A stretch of DNA of 64,000 nucleotides, taken from assembly GCA_017617475.1 (NCBI GenBank), contig JAFZWC010000073.1:1-64000 (forward strand), written 5' to 3'. A model generated the notes under the pieces. The model did not search any database and had not been told where the DNA came from. It worked only from the letters and a program-made list of their open reading frames with translations. Each line of letters begins with the position of its first letter. Positions within the stretch are counted from its first letter, which is position 1. The DNA is from Bacteroidales bacterium (GTDB lineage Bacteria > Bacteroidota > Bacteroidia > Bacteroidales > UBA932). Positions 43,034 to 50,587 of this stretch are shown one piece after another. A program made the position numbers and the translations under genes.

Positions 43034-43355
43034 CTGGAAGCCCATTTTGGAGCGCACCCTAGCAAACATAAACAATATTGAATCTCTGTTGGAAACCACA
43101 ACAGAGGAATCTTTCTTAGCCAATCTTAAGGATTTCAATGCCATTTGCTTGGAACTAATCCAAATAGGAGAGAGGGTTAATCAGATACCCGAATCTGTAT
43201 ATGAAGACTATCCTGAAATCCCTTGGCATGAATTGTATGGGCTTAGGAACCGGATTGTCCACGGCTATGATAAAGTTAAGAAAAGCATAATCTGGGCAAC
43301 CATCGTCCAGGATCTTCCTAGAATTAAATCGCAGATTCAGAAGATTCTTTCATAA
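43020..43355 (+). CDS. hepT: HepT-like HEPN ribonuclease toxin (DUF86)
   Basis: A HEPN-fold RNase toxin of 111 residues. The active-site signature RX4HXY is complete: Arg76, His81, Tyr83 (LRNRIVHGYDK); the Tyr is the residue that MntA modifies in characterised pairs. Its helical body (FNAICLELIQIGERVNQIP) matches DUF86. Translation is coupled to mntA by a 14-base overlap. All key residues are present, so the toxin is probably active when not modified. It is followed eight bases later by the second copy of the CAGGCGACCC terminator. Confidence 0.9.
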   Translation: MNQLDWKPILERTLANINNIESLLETTTEESFLANLKDFNAICLELIQIGERVNQIPESVYEDYPEIPWHELYGLRNRIVHGYDKVKKSIIWATIVQDLPRIKSQIQKILS

Positions 43356-43362
43356 GAGCGAT

Positions 43363-43396
43363 TTCAGGCGACCCTCCCCGGGCCGCCTGATTTTTT
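43363..43396 (+). terminator. Terminator with conserved C.A mismatch after hepT
   Basis: TCAGGCGACCC (43364-43374) pairs with GGGCCGCCTGA (43380-43390), with A43371 opposite C43383, then TTTTTT. Nearly the same sequence as the terminator before mntA. Confidence 0.9.
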
Positions 43397-43588
43397 GTCT
43401 TTTATTATTCTGTATATCAAATGTTTTGTATTATCTTCCAGAAACAACTTGTAATGGAATCTCTTTATCATCAAACCATTATGTCATGGAAAAACAATCA
43501 CTAAAATAGAATGTTGGAAAAATGCATTTGGCGTATATTTGGAATACAGTGATATTTGAAAAGAAAAGAAATATTTCTGTTGAATTAC

Positions 43589-43619
43589 TTGTAAAATAAT
43601 AGAAATCTATCTATTTTTG
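43589..43619 (+). promoter_or_regulatory. Promoter and candidate operator of hicAB
   Basis: TTG at 43589-43591, a 20 bp spacer, then TATTTTTG at 43612-43619, seven bases before the hicA ATG. The spacer holds the palindrome ATAGA-AA-TCTAT (43599-43610), placed for repression by the HicB helix-turn-helix. The AT-rich stretch 43397-43588 upstream shows no gene. Confidence 0.65.
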
Positions 43620-43626
43620 TACGCCT

Positions 43627-43806
43627 ATGAAATATGATGAAATGCATCGGCTCATCAGACAGAACGGTTGGGAAGTGATTCGTCAGTCCGGGAGCTATGT
43701 AATCTACAGGAAAGGGCAGAAAACCTATCCGGTACCTTTACATCAGGGAAAGGAATTGGGAAAAGGATTAGAATGCAAAATCAAAAAAGAAATGCACTTG
43801 CTATGA
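43627..43806 (+). CDS. hicA: HicA-like mRNA interferase toxin, catalytic His replaced by Tyr
   Basis: A small dsRBD-like protein of 59 residues of the HicA toxin family: MKYDEMHRLIRQNGWEVIRQ, then SGSYVIYRKG, then YPVPLHQGKELGKGLECKI. The fold signature (N-terminal helix, NGW turn, VP.H..KEL.KG) is clear. The conserved GSH motif that carries the catalytic histidine reads GSY here (Tyr24), so RNase activity may be lost or altered. The start is the ATG at 43627, next to the promoter. The stop TGA overlaps the hicB ATG (ATGA), as usual for hicAB. Confidence 0.85.
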   Translation: MKYDEMHRLIRQNGWEVIRQSGSYVIYRKGQKTYPVPLHQGKELGKGLECKIKKEMHLL

Positions 43807-44213
43807 CAACTATTGAAGCCATCATTGAACGGGCAAAGGATGGAACATACGCCATTTATTGCAAGAACGAAATCTTCTCTGGAGCTGGCGAAACTATTGA
43901 GTTGGCCCGGAAAGACCTTCAAAGACAAATGGACTTCTACAAAGAAACGGCGCAGGCGGAAGGTTTTAAGTATCCGGCTTATCTGGATGAAGGGTACGCT
44001 ATAACCTACCAGGTGGATATGTCCAGCCTCTTGAAATACTATGTGGATGCCGGTATTTTCTCGTTGGCAGGTGTGGCAAAAATGACCGGGATTAACCAAA
44101 AACAGTTATGGTCCTATCTCAATGGGACTAAGCCAAGGAAAACACAGGAACAGCGCATAGAAAAGGGCTTTAGGGAATTAATGACAGACTTGAATGCCGT
44201 TTTTGCCATATAG
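43803..44213 (+). CDS. hicB: HicB-like antitoxin with helix-turn-helix
   Basis: An antitoxin of 136 residues. The N-terminal half (IEAIIERAKDGTYAIYCKNE, ELARKDLQRQMDFYKETA) has the degenerate RNase-H-like HicB fold. The C-terminal half (FSLAGVAKMTGINQKQLWSY, TKPRKTQEQRIEKGFREL) is an XRE-type helix-turn-helix for DNA binding. The ATG at 43803 overlaps the hicA stop by four bases and was chosen over the longer open frame, which would overlap hicA. It should autoregulate through the palindrome at 43599-43610. Confidence 0.87.
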   Translation: MTTIEAIIERAKDGTYAIYCKNEIFSGAGETIELARKDLQRQMDFYKETAQAEGFKYPAYLDEGYAITYQVDMSSLLKYYVDAGIFSLAGVAKMTGINQKQLWSYLNGTKPRKTQEQRIEKGFRELMTDLNAVFAI

Positions 44214-44237
44214 GTAGGAGATATTAAAAAAGTAGAG

Positions 44238-44245
44238 TATCTTTG
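44238..44245 (+). promoter_or_regulatory. Putative -7 element for the operon starting at 44250
   Basis: TATCTTTG four bases before the GTG start at 44250, which would make the transcript leaderless. No clear -33 box is seen at the expected distance. Confidence 0.45.
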
Positions 44246-44249
44246 TTTT

Positions 44250-44906
44250 GTGAAACACAAGAAGCTACTATTAACCACCATTCTGCTTTCCTTGGTGCCA
44301 GGTTTGTTGCGGGCCCAGGAACTTACGGATTATGAGACTTATGCCCGGGCTGCCGGGCCGGACATGCCCCTACTCCGCTCCCGAATAGCAGATTCTTACG
44401 GCAACTATTACAACGGCACTTATCTGGCCGACACCCTGGGTTTCCTTCCCGGAAACATTTGCTTCGAAGGCAAGATTTATGAGAATCTGCCCTTGAACCT
44501 GGATGCCGTGCTCCAGCACGTCCTTCTGCAGGAGGAGGGTTCTCCCATTGTCCTGGACTTGGGCCGGGAAAGGGTACAGTCCTTTACCCGCGGCAGCAAA
44601 ACCTATGTGAACCTTCCGTCCCAGGGCTATTCCCTTCCCGAGGGCTTTTACGAACTCATGGCCCAGGGCCGGGGCGCCGTTTATAAAAGGGTGAACAAGA
44701 TTGTCGGCCATCTGGGGGACCTGACCCATGACGCCCGTGCCTACATTGGCTATGACGATCCTCACTACCGTTCCGACCTCTTCGATTATTATCAGCACAA
44801 AGAGTACTGGTACTGGATCAAGGAAGACGGAACCATCCAGCGTCTGAAATCCAAGCGGAAAATCCGTAACGCCATTCAAACCGTACAGACCTATGAGACG
44901 CATTAG
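44250..44906 (+). CDS. Exported protein of unknown function, first gene of a TonB receptor operon
   Basis: A 218-residue protein that I cannot assign to a family. Signal peptide MKHKKLLLTTILLSLVPGLL-RA followed by Gln. The mature part has an N-terminal YETYARAAGPDMPLLRSR, a beta-rich middle (YNGTYLADTLGFLPGNICFE, SKTYVNLPSQGYSLPEGFYE) and a basic C-terminus rich in Tyr/Trp/Lys (YQHKEYWYWIKEDG). GTG at 44250 is the only start that keeps the signal peptide. It overlaps the following TonB receptor by 14 bases, so the two are translationally coupled and probably act together at the envelope. Confidence 0.6.
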   Translation: MKHKKLLLTTILLSLVPGLLRAQELTDYETYARAAGPDMPLLRSRIADSYGNYYNGTYLADTLGFLPGNICFEGKIYENLPLNLDAVLQHVLLQEEGSPIVLDLGRERVQSFTRGSKTYVNLPSQGYSLPEGFYELMAQGRGAVYKRVNKIVGHLGDLTHDARAYIGYDDPHYRSDLFDYYQHKEYWYWIKEDGTIQRLKSKRKIRNAIQTVQTYETH

Positions 44907-47538
44907 TATCCTCTTTCTTCTGGGGGTACTGCTGCCCCTGACGGCCCGTGCCCAGAGCGACACGGTTAGCGTCCGTATGGTATCGGCCGATTCCCTGGTG
45001 CAGGTGATGCGCCTGGTGTCGGGGAACAGCCTCTTCATAGCCCGGGCCAAGGACGACCCCGCCACCTACAGCGTTGCGGCTCCCCGGGAGCATTTTCTGG
45101 AACAGGCCCTGCTCAAACTGCGTTCGGCCGGTTATACGGTGTCTGAATGGGAGGGCAGCCTGTACATAGTGCACGGCCATTCTCTCCAGACAGCCATGAG
45201 CCCGGACTGGTTTAAGGTGAAACAGGCCCGGCAGGCGGAAACGGCCGTCCAGGAGCAGAACGTGGCCGCGACTTATCTGAATAAGATTTACGAAATCGGC
45301 GACGAAAAGCACCTGAAGAAGGGCAAGGCCGTCATTCACGGGTATATTAGGGACAAGGCTACATCCGAGCCCGTGGTTGGCATCACGGTATTTGACGAGA
45401 AGTCCCAGACCTACGCCCTCACAGACAGCTACGGCTTCTGGCGCATGCAGGTCCCCACCGGCGAGAACCACCTGAATTTCAGCGGCTATCCCATGGAGGA
45501 CATCCGCCTGGAAGTACGCATATACGAAGACGGCGGCCTGGACATTGAAATGAGCGAAAAGGTCATAGCCCTGAAGGCCGCCACCATATCGGCCGAGAGC
45601 GTCTCCCTGCACCGGACGGCGCGCATCGGCGTGGAAAAGATTCAGGCCGACCGTATCCAGAAGATTCCCACGGCCTTCGGCGAGGCCGATGTCATCAAGG
45701 CCGTTCTGTCCCTTCCGGGCGTGCAGTCGGTGGGCGAGGCCTCATCGGGCTTCAATGTTCGCGGCGGCTCGGTGGACCAGAACCTCATCCTGTACAACGA
45801 CGGCACGGTATTCAATCCCAACCATGTGTTCGGCATCCTGTCCTCCTTCAACGCCGATCTGGTGTCCGAGGCCGAGCTGTACAAGAGTTCCATCCCGGCC
45901 GAATTCGGCGGGCGCATCTCCTCGGTGCTGGACATCCGAACCCGCGAGGGCAATGCCCGCAAGGTGAGCGGTTCCCTGGGCCTGGGCCTTCTTACCAGCC
46001 GTTTCCACCTGGAAGGCCCCCTGGCCAAAGATAAGACCACCTTCCTGCTGGGCGGCCGCACCACCTATTCCAACTGGATTCTGAACCTGCTTCCCAAAGA
46101 AAGCCATTATCATGGCGGAAAGACGTCTTTCCAGGACGTGAACGCGTCCATCACGCATAAGGCCAATGCCCGCAATACCTTCCAGGCCTTTGCCTACTGG
46201 TCCCGGGACCATTTCTCCTTTGAAACCAACCATGCCTTCGGCTATTTTAACTTGAACGGTTCCGTCAAGTGGCGTCACATCATGAACGCCAGCAACAACA
46301 TGGAACTGAGTCTGGGATACGATTCCTACCAGAGCAGCCTGGAGGCCGATAAGGACTATGCCTACGGCGCGTACCTTTACCGCCACCAGCTGGCCCAGGA
46401 GTTCCTGAAACTCAAGTTCAAGTCAACGCTTTCCCAGTCCCATACCCTCACTTATGGCCTGCAGACCACACTCATGAACTTCCGTCCCGGTCACCGGCAG
46501 CCTCTGGGGGAGGAGTCCGGAATTGAGGACCGTGTGCTTCCCCTGCAGCTGGGCTTGGAGCCGTCGCTTTATGTGAGTGACAACTGGACCCTGAACGACC
46601 GTCTGTCGCTGGACGGCGGAGTCCGACTGGGCGGGTTCTACTCCCTGAGCAGCAAGGCCTATTACCTACTGCCGGAGCTTCGCCTGTCGGCCAAGTATTC
46701 CATCCTCTCCAACTGGACGGTGAAGGCCGGCGTGAACAGTTTCCGGCAGAACATCCACATGCTCACCAACTCTTCCACCATGTCGCCCATGGACGTCTGG
46801 ATCATGGCTTCCGACAAGATCCGTCCTCAGGACGGATGGCAGGCGGGTGGCGGCATGTACTGGACCTTCGGCCCGGTGGACATTTCTCTGGAAGGCTACT
46901 ACAAACGCAGTTACAACAGCGTAGACTACCGTTCCGGCACTACGTTGGTGATGAATCCGGACCTGGCCGAAGACCTGCTCACCACCACAGGAAAAGCCTA
47001 TGGTGCCGAGCTGATGGTGCGCAAATCCACCGGCCGTCTGAATGGCTGGATCTCCTATACCTACGCCCGGTCCCTGATGAAGGAAACCCAGGCCGACGAT
47101 CTTTTCCCCATCAACGGAGGCAAGTGGTACAATACCCCGCACGACAAGCCGCACACCATCAAGATGGTGGCCAATTACAAGTTTACTCACCGCTACAGCA
47201 TATCGGCCAACCTGGATTATTCCACGGGACGTCCCATTACGGTACCGGTGGGCGTGTTCTATTACGGAGGCATCCGCCGACTGGCCTATTCGGACCGCAA
47301 CGCCGTGCGCATCCCGGACTATTTCCGCCTGGATCTGGCGGTGAACGTAGAGCCCAGCCACTACCTGAGGCGGCTCACGCATCTGTCCTTCACGCTGGGC
47401 GTGTACAACGTGACGGGTCGTAAGAACGCCTATTCCGTCTACTACACCGCAGACGGAGTCTCTGACAAACCCGTGGGACACATGGTGTCCGTGTTTGCTT
47501 CCCAGATTCCCTACATTAACCTTAACCTCAAGTTCTGA
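44893..47538 (+). CDS. TonB-dependent receptor with STN-like and carboxypeptidase-regulatory domains
   Basis: An outer-membrane receptor of 881 residues. Signal peptide to about residue 21; STN-like secretin/TonB N-terminal domain about 27-95 (SVRMVSADSLVQVMRLVSGN); carboxypeptidase-regulatory-like domain about 145-225 (VIHGYIRDKATSEPVVGITV); plug about 255-365 (LPGVQSVGEASSGFNVRGGS, PAEFGGRISSVLDIRTREG); then a barrel ending IPYINLNLKF. It is not SusC-like. It is followed by a DUF4249 lipoprotein whose ATG overlaps its TGA by one base. Receptor/DUF4249 pairs are common in Bacteroidetes and their substrate is generally unknown. No ECF sigma/anti-sigma partner is nearby despite the STN-like domain. 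Confidence 0.87.
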   Translation: MRRISILFLLGVLLPLTARAQSDTVSVRMVSADSLVQVMRLVSGNSLFIARAKDDPATYSVAAPREHFLEQALLKLRSAGYTVSEWEGSLYIVHGHSLQTAMSPDWFKVKQARQAETAVQEQNVAATYLNKIYEIGDEKHLKKGKAVIHGYIRDKATSEPVVGITVFDEKSQTYALTDSYGFWRMQVPTGENHLNFSGYPMEDIRLEVRIYEDGGLDIEMSEKVIALKAATISAESVSLHRTARIGVEKIQADRIQKIPTAFGEADVIKAVLSLPGVQSVGEASSGFNVRGGSVDQNLILYNDGTVFNPNHVFGILSSFNADLVSEAELYKSSIPAEFGGRISSVLDIRTREGNARKVSGSLGLGLLTSRFHLEGPLAKDKTTFLLGGRTTYSNWILNLLPKESHYHGGKTSFQDVNASITHKANARNTFQAFAYWSRDHFSFETNHAFGYFNLNGSVKWRHIMNASNNMELSLGYDSYQSSLEADKDYAYGAYLYRHQLAQEFLKLKFKSTLSQSHTLTYGLQTTLMNFRPGHRQPLGEESGIEDRVLPLQLGLEPSLYVSDNWTLNDRLSLDGGVRLGGFYSLSSKAYYLLPELRLSAKYSILSNWTVKAGVNSFRQNIHMLTNSSTMSPMDVWIMASDKIRPQDGWQAGGGMYWTFGPVDISLEGYYKRSYNSVDYRSGTTLVMNPDLAEDLLTTTGKAYGAELMVRKSTGRLNGWISYTYARSLMKETQADDLFPINGGKWYNTPHDKPHTIKMVANYKFTHRYSISANLDYSTGRPITVPVGVFYYGGIRRLAYSDRNAVRIPDYFRLDLAVNVEPSHYLRRLTHLSFTLGVYNVTGRKNAYSVYYTADGVSDKPVGHMVSVFASQIPYINLNLKF

Positions 47539-48848
47539 TGAAAAAACGTTGGCTCATATTGGCGGCACTCCTGCCCTTGCTGGGAGCTTGCGTCTATGAT
47601 TTTGAGGCGGAGCTCACGGGCGATGAATACACGGTTGTGGTCGAGGGTGATATCCTGATTGGGGGCACCACCACATTGCGATTCTCGCGTCTGAATCCTG
47701 AGGTCATGAAGTCGCAGGACGTAGATCTCTCATCATTTCTGAGCAGTTCCGGGGATCTGTCTTCCTCTAGAATCTCATCTTCTTCATCCTGGAGCTTTCC
47801 GGTAGACTTTACGGCTACGGTGGAAGGGGAAGACGGTTCCGTAGTACAGGCCAGGGGAATCAGCGGGCTTTGCACCCTGAATACCCAAAACCTGGACCCG
47901 AACGTCCGTTACCGGCTGCTCCTGCTGGATGAGCAGAACGGGGATAAGTATTCCACACCCTGGCAACAGGTGATGGCGGCTCCCGTAGTGGATTCCCTTT
48001 CCTTCAACAATAAAGAATCCAGCCTGGACATCCAGATCACCTTCCATTCGGACGGAAGCACGCCCTACTATTGTTTGGTTTACGACGAGCAGTGGGAGTA
48101 TCATGCCTACACCACTACGTACATGCGCTATATCCCGCAGGGGGCGGCCGAACCGGAAAAAGGATACGTTGTTTTCCCGGACCCCGAAACGGGTTGGGGC
48201 GACCGGTACGGCCGGATCTTCGAGGTCAACGAGCCCTATCCCAACTATACCTGTTGGGACAAATCCATTTCCGGGGTGAGTTCGGTGGTCACTACGGGCG
48301 CCATGGTTTCCAACAAGCTGGTGGATTATGTGGTGAAGACCCTCCTGCCGGACGACCGGAAAACCAGCGTGGCCTACAGGCCTATCGTTTCCATGCGCAT
48401 GATTTCCAAGGAGAGTTTTGCCTATTGGGAGAGTCTGGACAAGGCTTCCTCCCAGACAGGCGACCTCTTCTCCCCCATCCCCAGTCTTCTCCGGGGTAAC
48501 TTAACCAATGAAGATAATCCGGATGCCCATGTGATTGGCTATGTGGGTGTTTCGCAGCAGGTGGTGGCCGACCGCCTCATCAAGGCCAGTGAAATAGAGT
48601 TTTACCGACAGCCCAGCGAGATTTGGGAAATGCTCAGAAAGGCATCCATCGGCTGGGGCGCAGCCGGGGGTGTATCGGCCGTTCAGATGAAAAGCCAGTA
48701 TTCTTTGGGCAACCGTCCCTGGCGGCTGGAACTTCCCGACACGGATCAGGAAGATGCGGAAGCCTTCTACGTATGGATTCCGGAATACTGCATGGATTGC
48801 CGCAAACAGGGAGGCACAACCACCAAGCCGGCAGACTGGCCGGAATAG
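47538..48848 (+). CDS. DUF4249 domain-containing lipoprotein
   Basis: A 436-residue lipoprotein (lipobox LLGAC, Cys18). DUF4249 features: an N-terminal beta-sandwich starting VYDFEAELTGDEYTVVVEGD, a Ser-rich stretch (SSFLSSSGDLSSSRISSSSS, about 65-85), and the diagnostic C-terminal CMDCRKQGGTTTKPADWPE. It probably acts as the surface partner of the TonB receptor just upstream, in the way SusD serves SusC. It is translated from an ATG overlapping the receptor stop. Function otherwise unknown. Confidence 0.85.
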   Translation: MKKRWLILAALLPLLGACVYDFEAELTGDEYTVVVEGDILIGGTTTLRFSRLNPEVMKSQDVDLSSFLSSSGDLSSSRISSSSSWSFPVDFTATVEGEDGSVVQARGISGLCTLNTQNLDPNVRYRLLLLDEQNGDKYSTPWQQVMAAPVVDSLSFNNKESSLDIQITFHSDGSTPYYCLVYDEQWEYHAYTTTYMRYIPQGAAEPEKGYVVFPDPETGWGDRYGRIFEVNEPYPNYTCWDKSISGVSSVVTTGAMVSNKLVDYVVKTLLPDDRKTSVAYRPIVSMRMISKESFAYWESLDKASSQTGDLFSPIPSLLRGNLTNEDNPDAHVIGYVGVSQQVVADRLIKASEIEFYRQPSEIWEMLRKASIGWGAAGGVSAVQMKSQYSLGNRPWRLELPDTDQEDAEAFYVWIPEYCMDCRKQGGTTTKPADWPE

Positions 48849-48860
48849 GAGGACGTGAAC

Positions 48861-50486
48861 ATGAAAAGACTCTTAACCATAATAATAGGACTTGCCGGGG
48901 CGTTGTACCCTGCGTTTGCCCAGAGTGCGGAACGTACTTACGTGACCACCGATCGTGACTGGTACGCCGCCGGGGAAACCGTGTACCTGTCGGCCTTCTG
49001 CGTGGACGTGTCCAACGGCGTGCGCCTTTCGGACGTAAGTGCCGTGGCTTATGTGGAACTGACTTCGGCCGATGGAATGGCCCTGGGCGGCAAGGTGGCC
49101 CTGCAAGGCGGGCGCGGCGCCGGCAGCCTGGAGCTTCCCAGGACGCTGCCCACTGGCAATTACAGACTCAGCGCCTACACGGCCCTTTCCGGACGGGAAG
49201 GGAATTATGACCCCCGTACGGGTTCGCGCATCATCAGCATTTACAACACCCTTTCCACGGCCCGCGTGGCGGATGCCGTGGAGGAAGGATCGGCCCCGCT
49301 CAGTCAGGGAGAACAGCCCAATTCGGCCTCCCTGCAGGTGCGGACGCTTGCCGACGGGCGCATCGGCCTTACTTCTTCGGCCCCTGCCAGCCTGTCCCTT
49401 TCCGTTTACCGCAACGAACCCTTCCCTTCTTATGGCAGAGGTTCGCTGGCGCAGGCTTTGAGCGTTCCCGCCGGTCCGCGTACCCGGGAGACCGTGCCGG
49501 AATATGACGGGGAAATCATTACCCTGCGCATTTCCGGGGCTGATGGCAATCCGCTCACGGGTCTGCAGTCCCCGGTTGTCTATGTGTCCCGCCCCGGCCA
49601 TCTGGAAGACGTTTACGCCGCCCCTCTGCAGGAGGACGGCCTTGCCCGTTTGTACACCGCCAATTTCTTCGGCCCCGGAGAAATGGTGGTAACTCTTGAG
49701 AAAGGCGCCCCCGCCTTCAAGGCCGAGCTGGACAGTCCCTATCGCGGGCTGGAGCCCGGGGACATTCCGGCCCTGATGCTGGACGCTTCCCTTAAGGAGC
49801 CCCTTGCGCGCCTGAATGTCCGTATGCAGGTTACGTCGGCCTTTGATGCCGACACCCTGTACCGGCGGCTTCCATCCCGGCAGATAGCCTTCCTCTCCGA
49901 CAAAAGCACCCGCTACGTTCTGGACGACTACACCCGTTTTGCCACCATGAGGGAAGTCTTCGTGGAGTACCTGTCCGACATCCGGGCCCGCGGCGGGGGA
50001 GAGGAGCTGGAACTGCAGGTGCGTTCCCTTAAAAAGGAAGGTGCCGGCCAGGTGTTCAGGGACGATGCTTCGCTCATTCTGGTGGACGGAGTTCCTGTCT
50101 TTGACCATTCTCTGGTGTACAACCTGGACCCCAACCTGGTGCAGAGCGTGGAGGTTTATCCTTATTACTGCACTCTGGGCCGGGTCATGTACAGCGGCGT
50201 GGCCAACTTCAAGACCTTCAAAGGCGACCTGGGAGGCATCCGTTTCGGAGACAACGTGCGCATCCTGGATTTCACGGGGGCGGCCTATCCCGTGGCCTTC
50301 ACCCCCTCCCAGGATTCCCGTTATCCCAATGAACGCGAAACCCTTCTGTGGCAGCCTCTTGTGGAGCTCCAGGCAGGCGAAGAGCTGGTTCTGCCCGCCC
50401 TGCAGGCTCCTGAAGGACTGGTGCTGGTGGCCGAAGGCCTCACGGCAGAGGGGAAACCGATATTTTTTAAAATCCTTGGGGAATAA
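48861..50486 (+). CDS. MG2-like and TonB plug-like domain exported protein
   Basis: A protein of 541 residues with a signal peptide ending AFAQ. The N-terminal domain (TYVTTDRDWYAAGETVYLSA, YRLSAYTALSGREG) resembles the MG2 domain of bacterial alpha-2-macroglobulins. The C-terminal part (about 390-470: DASLILVDGVPVFDHSLVYN, VQSVEVYPYYCTLGRVMYSG) resembles the tip of a TonB receptor plug but has no barrel after it. Such MG2/plug-like proteins commonly accompany receptor/DUF4249 pairs. The ATG at 48861 is preferred over the GTG at 48855. The susC4 promoter begins within its last codons. Confidence 0.72.
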   Translation: MKRLLTIIIGLAGALYPAFAQSAERTYVTTDRDWYAAGETVYLSAFCVDVSNGVRLSDVSAVAYVELTSADGMALGGKVALQGGRGAGSLELPRTLPTGNYRLSAYTALSGREGNYDPRTGSRIISIYNTLSTARVADAVEEGSAPLSQGEQPNSASLQVRTLADGRIGLTSSAPASLSLSVYRNEPFPSYGRGSLAQALSVPAGPRTRETVPEYDGEIITLRISGADGNPLTGLQSPVVYVSRPGHLEDVYAAPLQEDGLARLYTANFFGPGEMVVTLEKGAPAFKAELDSPYRGLEPGDIPALMLDASLKEPLARLNVRMQVTSAFDADTLYRRLPSRQIAFLSDKSTRYVLDDYTRFATMREVFVEYLSDIRARGGGEELELQVRSLKKEGAGQVFRDDASLILVDGVPVFDHSLVYNLDPNLVQSVEVYPYYCTLGRVMYSGVANFKTFKGDLGGIRFGDNVRILDFTGAAYPVAFTPSQDSRYPNERETLLWQPLVELQAGEELVLPALQAPEGLVLVAEGLTAEGKPIFFKILGE

Positions 50487-50506
50487 CAATAAAAGTAGTA
50501 CCTTTG
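50476..50506 (+). promoter_or_regulatory. Promoter of susC4
   Basis: TTG at 50476-50478 (inside the end of the preceding gene), a 20 bp spacer, then TACCTTTG at 50499-50506. The leader is about 75 bases, AT-rich, and ends like that of susC3 (GTTGTTTTT before the ATG). Confidence 0.7.
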
Positions 50507-50587
50507 TAAACCCTAAAAACTAAAACCATCGACCTTAACCTTTAATTTATAACCAACCTATTTCTTTTAACTAAACGTTGTTTTTCT

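Noticed and set aside
43397..43588. Small frames in the AT-rich gap before hicA
   Set aside because: All are under 20 codons, without start context or recognisable product.
44893..47538. SusC assignment for this receptor
   Set aside because: It has an STN-like domain, a different plug sequence and a DUF4249 neighbour in place of SusD.
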